DNA from: Kofleriaceae bacterium
GTDB lineage: Bacteria; Myxococcota_A; Polyangia; Haliangiales; Haliangiaceae
Direction: 5' to 3'
Assembly: GCA_018057825.1 (NCBI GenBank)
Contig: JAGPCY010000001.1
Coordinates: forward strand, 62,001 to 126,000
Length of the DNA stretch: 64,000 bases
The translations under genes and the position numbers were made by a program. How positions within the stretch are numbered: position 1 is the stretch's first letter; the number at the start of each line of letters is the position of its first letter. This document shows, piece by piece, positions 16,706 to 25,544 of this stretch. The notes under the pieces are model-generated. The model had not been told where the DNA came from and searched no databases. It saw only the letters and a program-made list of their open reading frames with translations.

Positions 16706-17449
16706 CTACTCGGTTGGCGCGGTCGGGGTGGCCAGGCCGGTGGCCTCGGCGAAGGTGGCGTAGCGGCGCGTCACGTTCCACACCAGCCAGTTGCCGCCGC
16801 GGTTGGGCAAGACCCACGGCGTGTACGCGTAGAGCGACGCGGTGGCGTGGTTGGTCGGCGTGACGGTGGTCGGATCGAGGGTGCGGCGGGCCCGTCCGAC
16901 GCGCCACTCGCCGGTGCCATCGACCGAGGCGTCGAACCACCGGCGAAGGGTCGCGGCCGCGCACTCGACCTGACGATCGAGCCCGCGATAGGTCGCCGAG
17001 CACGAGCGGCCGTCGGGGCAGCCGCAGCCGAAGGCGTAGTCGACGCGACTGGCGGTCGGCGTGCGGGTCGCGCTCACCAGGCTCTTCTCGACCTGCATGC
17101 GCGCCACCATCACGATCGGGTTCACGCCGTGGGCGCGGGCGCCGGCGACGATCGCCTCGGCGGCGGTCTGGTCGCCGACCGTGGCGTCGGCCAGCCACGA
17201 GCGCGTGCGGTACGGCGTGGCCTCGAAGAAGGCCTGCAGCGCCGCGGCGTCGAGGTAGTCGACGTCGACGAAGAAGGCGTCGGTCATGATCGCCTGGCGA
17301 TCGAAGCGCGCGGCCAGGCCGTCGGCCTTGTCGTCGGCGCTGACCGGATCGTAGTCGCTGGCCTCGTCGTGATCGACGTAGGGCGCGTCGTCCTCGAGGG
17401 CGCAGGCGGTGGTGGCGACGGCGAACAGGCAGGCGAGGGCGAGGCGCAC
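16706..17449 (-). CDS. Probable lipoprotein with lysozyme-like/glucosaminidase-like domain
   Basis: A 247-residue exported protein. The GTG at 17449 gives a short signal ending VATTAC-A, a weak lipobox, followed by an acidic linker ([16 protein letters not shown]). The main domain (from ~60) contains [19 protein letters not shown] and [11 protein letters not shown], the pattern around the catalytic Glu of bacterial glucosaminidase/lysozyme-fold cell-wall hydrolases, then a Cys-rich segment ([11 protein letters not shown]). It is 119 nt downstream of the FecR-like gene, the last in that direction. No good ribosome-binding site is visible, so the start is uncertain. The hydrolase call is tentative. 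Confidence 0.6.
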   Translation of the reverse strand: MRLALACLFAVATTACALEDDAPYVDHDEASDYDPVSADDKADGLAARFDRQAIMTDAFFVDVDYLDAAALQAFFEATPYRTRSWLADATVGDQTAAEAIVAGARAHGVNPIVMVARMQVEKSLVSATRTPTASRVDYAFGCGCPDGRSCSATYRGLDRQVECAAATLRRWFDASVDGTGEWRVGRARRTLDPTTVTPTNHATASLYAYTPWVLPNRGGNWLVWNVTRRYATFAEATGLATPTAPTE

Positions 17450-17568
17450 GGTGGACGGAGAAGCAACCGGTGGACCACCGCGGCGGCGGGCCAACCGCGC
17501 AGAACCGCGGGCCGCTGCGACCGACTGCCACCTCGCGGTTGCACATCGCCGACCGCAGTCGGCCGCGG

Positions 17569-18807
17569 TCAGGGCGTCTGCGGCGCGGTGGCGGCCAGGC
17601 CGCGAGCGGCGGCGGCCCGGACCTCGGGGCTGGGGTCGGCGCTGGCCTGCGCGAAGCGGCGGCGGGCCTCGGCGTCCTCGCCGCCGTCGTGGAGGAGCCA
17701 GCCGAGGGCCACGGCGGCGGGGCCGACGTGCACTGAGCCCGGATAGGCGCCGAGGAACGAGCGGAACGCGCCGATCGCTTGCGGTCGCTCGGCCCGCGCC
17801 AGGGCGACGGCGTACCAGTACGCGGCGTCCTCGGACAGCGCGCCGGCGCCGTCGAGGAGCTCGACCTGGGCGAAGCCGGCAGCGGCGCGATCGAACTGGC
17901 CGGCGCGGAGCGCGTCCCACGCCGCGTCGTAGGCCAGGTCGGCGGGGTCGCGCGGCGGGGGCGGCGGCGGCGTCGGGACGGACGGCGGCTCGACCGGCGC
18001 GGCCTCGACGGGCGCGGCGTCGACGAGCGCGGGCGCTGGGGCGCGGCGGTCGCGCGGCGGCGCGGCGGTCGGGCGGGGCGGCGCGGCGGTCGGACGGGGC
18101 GGCGCGGCGGTCGGCGCGCTGGCGACGCTGGCGATCGCCGGAGGGGGCGCGCCCGTCGACGGAGCGACGGCGATCGAGGGCGGCGCGTGCCAGGCCTGGC
18201 CGGCCGCCAGGACCGCGGCCGGGCGACCCTCGACCCGCACCTCGACGCGGCCGTGGGTGACCACGACGTCGCGCAGCGCCCCGTGATCGGCGACCACCGA
18301 GAAGCTCGTGCCCCGGACCTCGACCTCGGCGTCGCGGGTCCGCACCCGGAACCGATCGCCCGGGTGCAGGGCGACGACGTCGACCCGGATCGCGCCGTGC
18401 TCGAGGAGCACGACCTCGTCGCCGGGCCGGCCGGCGAGGGTCAGGCGCGCGTCGGCCGCGGGGCGCACCAGGCCATGGGGCAGGTGGGCGTCGACGGTCG
18501 GGCGACGCGCGACGATCAGGAACGCGGCAGCCGCCGCCAGGACCGCCGCGCCCGCGGGGCGCCCCCAGCGCCGCGCCGTCGATGGCGCTGGCGCCTCGGC
18601 GCGAAGCAGGAGCGCGGTGCGGACCTCCTCGCGGCGCGCCGCGCTCGGCGGGGTCGGCGTGAGCTCGCGGGCCAACGCGATCACCTCGGCGGCGCCAGCG
18701 AGCTCGGCGCGACAGCGCGCACACGCGGCCAGATGTTCGGCCCACGCCGCGGGCGCGCCCTCGGTGACAGCGCGCGCGCGCTCGGCCGGCGACGGACACC
18801 GCGTCAT
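17569..18807 (-). CDS. FecR-domain anti-sigma factor with zinc-binding N-terminus
   Basis: A 412-residue membrane protein. Residues ~20-35 hold EHLAACARCRAEL, the HxxxCxxC zinc-binding motif of ZAS-type anti-sigma factors. One membrane helix follows at ~78-96 (AGAAVLAAAAAFLIVA). Residues ~100-195 form a FecR domain (VEVRGTSFSVVAD; VTHGRVEVRV). A repetitive Pro/Ala linker with PTAAPPR repeats comes next, and the C-terminal ~120 residues look like TPR/YbgF helices (AYWYAVALARAE; VALGWLLHDGGEDAEA). The ATG overlaps the stop of the sigma gene. It probably binds that sigma factor in the cytoplasm and senses envelope state outside. The fusion of ZAS, FecR and TPR parts is common in myxobacteria, from memory. 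Confidence 0.82.
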   Translation of the reverse strand: MTRCPSPAERARAVTEGAPAAWAEHLAACARCRAELAGAAEVIALARELTPTPPSAARREEVRTALLLRAEAPAPSTARRWGRPAGAAVLAAAAAFLIVARRPTVDAHLPHGLVRPAADARLTLAGRPGDEVVLLEHGAIRVDVVALHPGDRFRVRTRDAEVEVRGTSFSVVADHGALRDVVVTHGRVEVRVEGRPAAVLAAGQAWHAPPSIAVAPSTGAPPPAIASVASAPTAAPPRPTAAPPRPTAAPPRDRRAPAPALVDAAPVEAAPVEPPSVPTPPPPPPRDPADLAYDAAWDALRAGQFDRAAAGFAQVELLDGAGALSEDAAYWYAVALARAERPQAIGAFRSFLGAYPGSVHVGPAAVALGWLLHDGGEDAEARRRFAQASADPSPEVRAAAARGLAATAPQTP

Positions 18808-19397
18808 CGCGCCTCCCGATCGATCGCCGCGCGGATCGCCTTGCGCGCGTCGTGCAGCCGGCGCCACAAGGTGCCTTCGGGGATGCCCAGGGCGCGCGCG
18901 ACCTCGGCGCCCGGGAGCTGTTCGAGATCGCACAGCGCGAAGGCCACCTGCTGATCGTGAGGCAGGGCCCCCACCGCGCGCTCGACCTGCTGCAGCAAGC
19001 GGCGGCGATCGAGCTGCGCGTCGAGCGGGGCCTCGGCCGCTGCCGGCACTGCCACGAACGCGAGCTGACGGGCGCGTCGGCGCCGCTCGCCGCGTCGGTC
19101 GTGGCGCGCCAGGTTGGCGGCGATGCCGAGGATCCAGGTTCGCACCGTCGAGCGCCCGGCGAAGCCGCGGGCCGCGCGCCGGACCTCGAGAAACGTCGCC
19201 TGGACCAGATCGTCGCGCGCGTCGTCGTCGAGGAGCCCGAGCCGGCCGACGAAGCGGTAGACGACGTCGTGGAAGCGGTCGAACAGGGCGCCCAGGGCCG
19301 GCCCGTCGCCGGTGCCGACCGCGGCGACCAGGGCCTCGTCGGACAGCTCGTCGGTGACGCCCTCGACCCGCCGCAGGGGGATCAGGCGCCCGCTCAT
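18804..19397 (-). CDS. ECF-type RNA polymerase sigma factor
   Basis: A 197-residue sigma factor. Region 2 (about 25-95) contains DLVQATFLEVRRAARGF and VRTWILGIAANLARH; region 4 (about 135-190) contains LEQLPGAEVARALGIPEGT and LWRRLHDARKAIR. The ATG overlaps the stop of the outer-membrane gene upstream and its stop overlaps the anti-sigma gene start, so all three are translationally coupled. It may recognise the two GGA(A/T)C elements at 20332-20373 between this operon and the divergent envelope operon, which would make it autoregulatory and the controller of the TonB/receptor genes; that is inference. Confidence 0.88.
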   Translation of the reverse strand: MSGRLIPLRRVEGVTDELSDEALVAAVGTGDGPALGALFDRFHDVVYRFVGRLGLLDDDARDDLVQATFLEVRRAARGFAGRSTVRTWILGIAANLARHDRRGERRRRARQLAFVAVPAAAEAPLDAQLDRRRLLQQVERAVGALPHDQQVAFALCDLEQLPGAEVARALGIPEGTLWRRLHDARKAIRAAIDREAR

Positions 19398-20299
19398 AGG
19401 CCCCCGTACCGGACGCCGACGCCGAGGTGTCCGAGCAGGCGGGCCTCGCGCGGCAGCTCGCTCTTGCCCTCGAGGTTCTCGACGTGGGTCGCCTGGGTGA
19501 GGACGCCGGCGGCGGCCAGCTCGATGGCCCACCGACGGGTCAACGCGAACCCGATGGTCGCGTGGACGTCGGCGCGCAGGCCGCCGGTCTCGACGCGGAT
19601 CCCGCGGGCGCGGTCGCGGGTGTCGATCTGGCCGATGCCACCGGCGAAGCCTGGCGTGACGTGGACGCTGCCGATCGTCAACGGCACATCGATGCCGACC
19701 AACAGCTCGATCGCGCGCCGATCGAGGCTGCGCTCCCACTCGCCAGGGCCAGACACCACCTGGGCCAGCCGGTGCCGGACCGCCGCGCATACCGGCCCGA
19801 GCGTGATGCAGGCGCCGATCTGTGCGCCCAGCCAGCGCGTGCCATCGCGGGCCAAGGCGGCGTCAGGGCCGAGGAAGAGGTGCACGCGGCCGCGGGTGCC
19901 CACCGGCGCCGGTGGCGCGAGCGAGGCCGGCGGCTCGCCGGCGCCAGGCTCGCGGGGCGGTGCCATCCGGGGCGCGAGCAGCGGCGCGGCGACATCGCCG
20001 CGGACGAAGGACTCGATCACGGTGGCGGCGGTGGCGGCGTCGGCGACCGCGCGCTCGAGGCGCTGGCCGCGATGCTCGAAGGCGACCACCACCGCGCCGT
20101 CGCGGGCGCTGACCGTGACCGCCAGCGTCGGGCACTCGGGGGCGCCGTCGGTCAACGCGCGGGCCGCCAGGATCGGCGCGATCGCCGCCACCAGGGACGG
20201 CTCGCCGGCGATCGTCGCGGCCGGGCCACAAGGCGCCGCCGCCGCCACCCCGACCGGGGCGGCCAGCACCGCGAGGACCGCGAGGGCGCGTCGAAGCAT
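19394..20299 (-). CDS. Secreted/outer-membrane protein of unknown function, first gene of sigma operon
   Basis: A 301-residue exported protein with a classical signal peptide (MLRRALAVLAVLAAPVGVAA, cleavage near AAA-AP). Two cysteines follow in the first 60 mature residues. The second half (from ~125) alternates hydrophobic and polar residues with glycine-rich turns (RVHLFLGPDA; VHVTPGFAGGIGQI; LLGHLGVGVRYGG), consistent with a small beta-barrel ending in an outer-membrane-like strand. An ATG 12 nt upstream (20311) is possible; I prefer 20299 because it begins the signal peptide and lies at the same distance (~30 nt) from the -35-like element as the divergent gene does. Confidence 0.7.
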   Translation of the reverse strand: MLRRALAVLAVLAAPVGVAAAAPCGPAATIAGEPSLVAAIAPILAARALTDGAPECPTLAVTVSARDGAVVVAFEHRGQRLERAVADAATAATVIESFVRGDVAAPLLAPRMAPPREPGAGEPPASLAPPAPVGTRGRVHLFLGPDAALARDGTRWLGAQIGACITLGPVCAAVRHRLAQVVSGPGEWERSLDRRAIELLVGIDVPLTIGSVHVTPGFAGGIGQIDTRDRARGIRVETGGLRADVHATIGFALTRRWAIELAAAGVLTQATHVENLEGKSELPREARLLGHLGVGVRYGGL

Positions 20300-20331
20300 G
20301 GGAGCGATCATTGTGTGGCCGCGGCCGCGGC

Positions 20332-20373
20332 GATCCTTCGCAAAAAAAAATCGACCTCACGAGCGAAGGAACC
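20332..20373. promoter_or_regulatory. Divergent pair of ECF-like -35 elements around an A-tract
   Basis: The motif GCGAAGGA(A/T)C occurs on the plus strand at 20363-20372 and on the minus strand at 20341-20332, facing outward, separated by nine A residues and a short spacer. GGAAC is the usual -35 core of ECF sigma factors. In both directions about 30 nt separate the motif from a start codon (20402 and 20299), which would place the transcription starts at or just before the ATGs. I see no clear -10 elements. Confidence 0.5.
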
Positions 20374-20401
20374 TGGCGGGCGTGGGCACCCACAGTCGAC
20401 C

Positions 20402-21025
20402 ATGCGATCCGTCCTCGCGCTCGTCGTCGGGTTGGCCCCCCTGGCCGCCGCCGCCGCTCAACCGGCGCCGGCCCAGCCCCCACCGCCCCCGGCCGATCGC
20501 TTTCCATACCGCGCCGACGGTTGCTTGCTCGTCGACGCTGGGGTCGTCGTCGGGGCCCCAACCGCGCTGCCGACCGGGATGACCGCCGGGGTCAGCGGCG
20601 GCGCCTCGGGCGGCGCCGGGCCGGCCGCGCGCTGGCTGCGCCTCGGCGGCCGAGCCGCGGTCACCACCGCCACCGAGTCGGACGTCGCGTGGACCGTGAC
20701 CCACCGCGAGGTCCTCGCGCGGGCGACCGCGACGGTCCGTCACACCGCCGGTCGCGGCGAGATCGGCCTGCGGCTCGGCCTGGGCGGCAGCCTCCTCCAC
20801 GAGCGCCGGCACCGCAACCAGGGCGAGCGGGCCGGCCTCGAGGGCGACGACCTCGAGACCACCGCGCTCGCGCTGGTCCCGGCCCTCGACGTCGAGCTCT
20901 TGGCCGATCTCGCGGTGGTCGGCCCGTGGGGCCTCCAGCTCGCGGCCGGTCCGTCGGTGGCGCGGGTCGACGGCGCCGTCTCGGCTCGCTGGCTGGCCTC
21001 GGTGGGGGTGTCGTGGCGGCGCTAG
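20402..21025 (+). CDS. Outer-membrane-type exported protein, unknown function
   Basis: A 207-residue protein with a signal peptide (ALVVGLAPLAAAAAQPAPA) and a proline-rich start of the mature chain. The rest shows alternating strands ending in aromatic or hydrophobic residues (LVDAGVVVGAPTAL; RGEIGLRLGLGGSLLHE; LASVGVSW), consistent with a small beta-barrel or surface protein. It is the first gene of the plus-strand operon and its end overlaps the next start by 13 nt. It is divergent from the sigma operon, and a GGAAC -35-like element lies 30 nt ahead of the ATG. No named family recognised. Confidence 0.7.
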   Translation: MRSVLALVVGLAPLAAAAAQPAPAQPPPPPADRFPYRADGCLLVDAGVVVGAPTALPTGMTAGVSGGASGGAGPAARWLRLGGRAAVTTATESDVAWTVTHREVLARATATVRHTAGRGEIGLRLGLGGSLLHERRHRNQGERAGLEGDDLETTALALVPALDVELLADLAVVGPWGLQLAAGPSVARVDGAVSARWLASVGVSWRR

Positions 21026-22113
21026 GCGCGGGGCGAGCAGCGCTGGCCGCGCTCGCGCTGGCCGCCTGCGATGACCTGGCCGGCTTCGACGGCGAGGTGC
21101 CGCCGCTGGCCACGGTCGCGGTCGAGGTCACCGGCTCCCTCGACGACGTCCGGGTGCCAGGGGCTGACGACGAGGCGCTGCGCGCGGCGGTGGTGTGGGC
21201 GACCCTGTGGGTGCCCGAGGCGCTCTGCCTGGTGCCGCCGGCGACGCCAGAGATCGCCGCGGTGGTCGCCGCCGGCTGCCGCGAGCCCCTGGCCTTCACG
21301 CCGATGCGGGTCGGTCCGTCGGCGCCGGTGGTCGACGGCGCCGCGGCGATCGACCTCCTGGCGCTGCCCTCGGCCGAGGTCCTGGTCGGCGCGGTGACCG
21401 GCCGCGTCGGCTACGCCAGCCTGGTGGTGTTCGACGATCGCGACCGCTCAGGCACCCTCGAGCTCGGCCGGCCGCGACGGCTGCCGAGCGGCGGCTTCGA
21501 TCCCGAGATGGACGTCTTGAGCGACGACGTGATCTACGGCGCCAGCCTGGTCGCGATGTCGGCGCCGGACACTCGCCTGGCGTTCCGCGAGGGCAGCTTC
21601 GCCGAGACCGCGTTCTTTCCGCGCCGCGGCTGCGGGGCGCCGCCACCGGCATTCTCGCTGGTGTCGGCCGGCGGTTTCACCCTCGAGGCCGCCATCGCCG
21701 CCACCTTGGCCGGCGAGCTGCCGGCCCAGGATCCCGCGAGCTGTCGCGAGGCCGCGCTCGCCGATGGCCCGGCGGTGGTGGCGCTGCGTCCGACCACCGA
21801 GGTCCGCGAGGTCGGTTGCGAGCAGCGCCGTCAGGACGGCAGCGTGCGCTATCGCCAGCCGCCCGCCGAGGCGCCGGACCTGACCGGCCGGGCCATCGCG
21901 TGCGCGCCGATCGCGTCGCTGGGCGAGCCCGATCCCGACACCGCGTCGATCATCCAGCTCGTCGTCGCCAGCCATCCCGACGAGAAGTGCCGCGGGATCA
22001 CCCACTACACGCTGGTCGGCTGCGATCGCGGCGAGCTGACCTGCGACGCCCCCGAGTGGGACTTTCGCGCGTCGCCGCCGTCGTGGTGGCCGTGCCCGGT
22101 CGAGGCGCCATGA
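21013..22113 (+). CDS. Predicted lipoprotein, unknown function
   Basis: A 366-residue exported protein. The GTG at 21013 begins a short signal ending in a good lipobox (LALAAC, Cys ~19). The mature part has eight or more further cysteines, mostly in the second half (GCREPL, RRGCGAPP, ASCREAA, VGCEQR, AIACAP, EKCRGI, VGCDRG, LTCDAP), so it is probably disulfide-rich and anchored at the outer membrane. The central VGYASLVVFDDRDRSGTLEL segment looks like a beta-sandwich (calcium-binding-like DxDxxG spacing). It overlaps both neighbours in the receptor operon. It could be a surface binding partner of the receptor; no family recognised. Confidence 0.75.
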   Translation: MAALGAGRAALAALALAACDDLAGFDGEVPPLATVAVEVTGSLDDVRVPGADDEALRAAVVWATLWVPEALCLVPPATPEIAAVVAAGCREPLAFTPMRVGPSAPVVDGAAAIDLLALPSAEVLVGAVTGRVGYASLVVFDDRDRSGTLELGRPRRLPSGGFDPEMDVLSDDVIYGASLVAMSAPDTRLAFREGSFAETAFFPRRGCGAPPPAFSLVSAGGFTLEAAIAATLAGELPAQDPASCREAALADGPAVVALRPTTEVREVGCEQRRQDGSVRYRQPPAEAPDLTGRAIACAPIASLGEPDPDTASIIQLVVASHPDEKCRGITHYTLVGCDRGELTCDAPEWDFRASPPSWWPCPVEAP

Positions 22114-22898
22114 TCCGCGCTGTCGCTGTAACGATCGCGCTCGTGCGCACCGCGGGCGCGGGCTGGGCCGAGCCGGCCGCGACCGAGACGCCGACGACGG
22201 ACCCCGCGACCGCCGCGCCGCCGGCGGCCGAGGCGCCGGCGGGGCCGCTCATCACCGACGAAGAAGAGGGCCCGCCCAAGCTGTCGCTGCCGACCGAGGC
22301 CGATCGCCAGGCCTGGCGGCGCCCCGGGTTCCGCCTGTTCCTCGGCGCCAGCTACGGCGAGCTCCACGGCCTGGGCGGCGCGCCCAGCGGTCGCCTCCTC
22401 GGGCCGACCCTGCGCCTGGGCGTCCGTCTCGACGAGACCTGGTCGATCGCGGGGTCCTTCGTCTACGCGTCGGCCAGCCGGGCCGGCGCGCTGTCGGGGC
22501 TGCGCTACGCCGGCACGATCGATCCGACGTGGCACGTCACGCCGTCGGTGAGCCTGGCTTTCGGGGTCGGCTTCGGCGGCATCGTCGAGGGCGTCACCGG
22601 GCGCGCCGACGCCGGGCCGCTGCCCGATGAGATCGAGTCGTCGTACACGTTCCCCGACGCCTCGACGCCGGTCGCGCGCTGTAGCGGCGCCGGGGCGACC
22701 GGGCTGGTGCGCGGCGAGTGGGCGCTGGTGCTCGGCCCGCGCTCCCAGCTCGCGATCGCCGCCGAGGTGCTCGGCCAGTGGACCGCGTGCGTCGACGACA
22801 CCGGCCGGATCGAACCCGACAGCGGCGACGCGATCGTGCGCCGACAGTTCTGGCCCCACGTCGGCGCCAGCCTGACCGCCGGAGTGACCTGGCGATGA
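22110..22898 (+). CDS. Outer-membrane beta-barrel protein, unknown function
   Basis: A 262-residue exported protein. A short signal peptide (VAVTIALVRTAGAGWA) is followed by a Thr/Pro/Ala-rich linker and then a barrel-like region with alternating strands (GFRLFLGASYGELHG; PTLRLGVRLDETWSIAGSFV; WALVLGPRSQLAIAAEVLG), ending in VGASLTAGVTW, close to an outer-membrane C-terminal signature. One Cys pair is present (ARCSGAG, TACVDD). Start and stop both overlap neighbours (ATGA), so it is translationally coupled to the lipoprotein and to the TonB-dependent receptor. Confidence 0.75.
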   Translation: MIRAVAVTIALVRTAGAGWAEPAATETPTTDPATAAPPAAEAPAGPLITDEEEGPPKLSLPTEADRQAWRRPGFRLFLGASYGELHGLGGAPSGRLLGPTLRLGVRLDETWSIAGSFVYASASRAGALSGLRYAGTIDPTWHVTPSVSLAFGVGFGGIVEGVTGRADAGPLPDEIESSYTFPDASTPVARCSGAGATGLVRGEWALVLGPRSQLAIAAEVLGQWTACVDDTGRIEPDSGDAIVRRQFWPHVGASLTAGVTWR

Positions 22899-25504
22899 GG
22901 GCGCTCGTGTTCGCCGCGATCGTGGTCGCGCTCGGCGCCGCGCGGGCCGTGGCCCAGCCCGACGCCGGGCCGCCGGTCGACGCCGGGCCGCCGGTCGACG
23001 CTGGGCCGCCGGTCGACGCCGGGCCGCCGGTCGACGCCGGGCCGCCAGTCGACGCCGGGCCGACCTTCGAGCCGCCGCGGCCCCTCGGCGAGGCCACGGT
23101 GCCGTACCCGTCTGACGCGCCGGCCCACGCCGCGCCGATCGTGGTCACGGTCAAGCTCACCGTCGAGCCCGACGGCACGGTGTCGGCGGTGACGCCGGTG
23201 TCGGCGCCGCAGCCGCCCTTCGATCAGGCGGTCGACGGCGCGGCCCGGCAGTTCCGCTTCGAGCCCGGTCGCTTCGGCGGCCAGCCGGTCGCGGTCGAGG
23301 TCAGCTTCACCCACACGTTCTTGCCGCCGCCACCACCGCCGCCGCCGGCCGCGAGCGGTCCGGTGGCCAATGCGATCCTGCGCGGCCGCCTGGTCCAGCT
23401 CGGCACCCGTGCGCCGGTCGCGGGCGCCACGCTCACGATCACCGTCGACGGCCATCGGCTCGAGGCCGACGCCGATCGCCGCGGTCAGTTCGAGGTCGCG
23501 ATCCCGGCCGGGCGGGCCGCGATCATCGTCACCGCGCCCGGCCACTTGCCGTTCGTGCAGGAGGAGGTGGTGGCCGAGGCCCAGGCGCTGGCCGTTACCT
23601 ACTACGTCGAGCGCGATCGCTACGACCCCTACGAGATCGTCGTCCTGGGCGAGACCCAGCGCGAGGAGGTGTCGCGCATCAGCCTGCGCGGCCCCGAGAT
23701 CAAGCAGATCCCCGGCACGTTTGGCGATCCGTTCCGCGTCGTGCAGGCCCTGCCCGGGGTCGCGGCCGCGGTGTCGCTCCTGCCGTTTCCGATCGTCCGC
23801 GGCGCCAGCCCGAGCTCGACCGGCTTTCTCCTCGACGGCACTCGCGTGCCGCTGCTCTACCACCTGCTGTCGGGGCCGAGCGTCATCCACCCCGACTTCA
23901 TCGACGAGATCCAGTTCTACCCCGGCGGCGCGCCGGTGCCCTACGGCGGCTACACCGGCGGCATCGTCGACGGGCGCACCGTCCGCGCCCGCCGCGATCA
24001 GCGGCTGATCGACGTCGACGCCAACCTGCTCCAGGCCGGCGGGTTGATCCGCCAGCCGGTGCCGGCCCTCGACGCCACCGTCACCGCCGCCGCCCGCTAC
24101 GGCTATCCCGGGTTGATCCTGTCCCTGGCGTCCGACGAGGTCTCGCTGTCGTACTGGGACTACCAGCTCCGCCTCGACGGCGGCGACGCCAACGACGGCT
24201 GGACCGTGTTCGCGTTCGGCGCCAACGACACCCTGTCGACGCCGTCGCCGACCGCGCCCCCCGACGACCCGACCCCGCCTCTCGAGCCGTCGCTCATCCT
24301 CGGCTTTCACCGCCTCGATCTGCGCTACCGCGGCACCACCGGGCGGCTGGTCACGACCCCACGGCTGGTGCTCGGCTACGATCGCACGCAGTCGCAGGGC
24401 ACCGACTTCTCCGTGCTCCTGGCCGAGCCGTCGGTGCACGCGACCTGGCGGCGCGACGCCGGGTTGTCGGTGACCGCCGGCCTCGAGGGCTCGGTGCGCT
24501 CGATCGATCAGGGCATCGCGACCATGGGCGAAGATCCCGGCGCGGCGATCACCGGCGCCCTCGACCGCTTCACCAACGGCGCGGCGCTGGTCGAGGCGCT
24601 GTGGCGACCCGACCCGCGCTGGCTGGTCCGCCCCGGGGTGCGCGCCGATCTGTGGACCGATCCCAGCGCCACCAAGGTCGCGGTCGATCCGCGCCTGACC
24701 GTGCGCTACCGCCTGGCCCACCGCGAGCTGGCCGACGTCCCGCCCGACAGCGACGACAGCCAAGTCTGGCTCAAGGGCAGCCTCGGCGTCTACCACCAGC
24801 CGCCGCGGTTCGTCTTGCCGCTGCCCGGCCTCGATCTCATGCCCCTCGAGTACGGCCTCCTGCGCTCGTATCAGTCGAGCCTGGGCGCCGAGGTGCCCCT
24901 GGCCGAGCGCTTCCAGCTCACCGCCGAGGGCTTCTTCAACTACCTCGATCCGACGATCTTCGATCTGTCGGTCAACGCCACGTCGGTGGTGACCGAGGCC
25001 GGCGGCACCTTGTTCCCGCCCGCCGATGGCACCAGCCGCCCCGAGGAGATCATCGATCGCCTGACCACGCCCCAGCTCGGGCGCAGCTATGGCCTCGAGC
25101 TCTTGCTGCGCCGCCAGGCCAAGGACGGGCTCTTCGGCTGGGTGTCGTACACCCTGTCGGCGTCGGAGCGGCGGCGCGACGGCGCGTGGTCGCCCTACGA
25201 CTTCGATCGCAGCCACCTGGTCAACGTGGTCGCCGGGCTGCCGCTCCGGCGCAACTGGGACGTCGGCGTCCGCGTCCAGTACCAGAGCGGCAAGCCGGTC
25301 ACCACCACCGCCGGCTTCAACACCGCGCGCACCGACGGCTACCTGCGGTTCGACGTCCGGGTCGACAAGCGGGTGGTGTGGCGCGACTGGCTCCTCGACT
25401 TCTACGTCGACGTCACCAACGTCGCGCTCATGCCCGAGGAGGTCGCCGCCGGCCGGGTCATCCGTTACGTCCTGCCGACCGTCGGCCTGCGCGGCCGGCT
25501 GTAA
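22895..25504 (+). CDS. TonB-dependent receptor with N-terminal TonB-C-like and carboxypeptidase-regulatory domains
   Basis: An 869-residue outer-membrane protein. Signal peptide ~1-20; DAGPPV repeats 23-57; a TonB C-terminal-like domain ~78-150 (VTVKLTVEPDGTVSAVTPV; FDQAVDGAARQFRFEP; GQPVAVEVSFTH); a polyproline run; a CarboxypepD_reg-like beta domain ~157-235 (LVQLGTRAPVAGATLTI); then the plug from ~250 (RGPEIKQIPGTFGDPFRV, FPIVRGASPSSTGFLLDG) and a 22-strand-type barrel to the end. Receptors of this type import large or scarce nutrients using TonB. The ATG overlaps the previous stop, and exbB, exbD and tonB follow. The substrate is unknown. Having a TonB-like domain on the receptor itself is odd. 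Confidence 0.88.
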   Translation: MRALVFAAIVVALGAARAVAQPDAGPPVDAGPPVDAGPPVDAGPPVDAGPPVDAGPTFEPPRPLGEATVPYPSDAPAHAAPIVVTVKLTVEPDGTVSAVTPVSAPQPPFDQAVDGAARQFRFEPGRFGGQPVAVEVSFTHTFLPPPPPPPPAASGPVANAILRGRLVQLGTRAPVAGATLTITVDGHRLEADADRRGQFEVAIPAGRAAIIVTAPGHLPFVQEEVVAEAQALAVTYYVERDRYDPYEIVVLGETQREEVSRISLRGPEIKQIPGTFGDPFRVVQALPGVAAAVSLLPFPIVRGASPSSTGFLLDGTRVPLLYHLLSGPSVIHPDFIDEIQFYPGGAPVPYGGYTGGIVDGRTVRARRDQRLIDVDANLLQAGGLIRQPVPALDATVTAAARYGYPGLILSLASDEVSLSYWDYQLRLDGGDANDGWTVFAFGANDTLSTPSPTAPPDDPTPPLEPSLILGFHRLDLRYRGTTGRLVTTPRLVLGYDRTQSQGTDFSVLLAEPSVHATWRRDAGLSVTAGLEGSVRSIDQGIATMGEDPGAAITGALDRFTNGAALVEALWRPDPRWLVRPGVRADLWTDPSATKVAVDPRLTVRYRLAHRELADVPPDSDDSQVWLKGSLGVYHQPPRFVLPLPGLDLMPLEYGLLRSYQSSLGAEVPLAERFQLTAEGFFNYLDPTIFDLSVNATSVVTEAGGTLFPPADGTSRPEEIIDRLTTPQLGRSYGLELLLRRQAKDGLFGWVSYTLSASERRRDGAWSPYDFDRSHLVNVVAGLPLRRNWDVGVRVQYQSGKPVTTTAGFNTARTDGYLRFDVRVDKRVVWRDWLLDFYVDVTNVALMPEEVAAGRVIRYVLPTVGLRGRL
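22961..23063 (+). repeat. Tandem 18-bp coding repeat (about six units)
   Basis: Units of gacgccgggccgccggtc begin at 22961 and every 18 nt to 23051, with few substitutions. They encode the DAGPPV linker that follows the signal peptide of the TonB-dependent receptor. Near-identity suggests recent expansion or contraction. Confidence 0.92.
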
Positions 25505-25544
25505 CCCTCACCCTCGAACCTGACGCCTTCGCCAGAGGAACCCG

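Noticed and set aside
17519-17562. Inverted repeat (8-bp arms, about 26-nt loop) between the FecR-like gene and the lysozyme-like gene as a terminator
   Set aside because: The loop is long, no U-run follows on either strand, and chance repeats of this size are common at this GC content.
20342-20350. Run of nine A as part of a terminator
   Set aside because: No GC-rich stem precedes it on either strand, and it lies between divergent genes where a terminator is not expected; a promoter-region A-tract is more likely.
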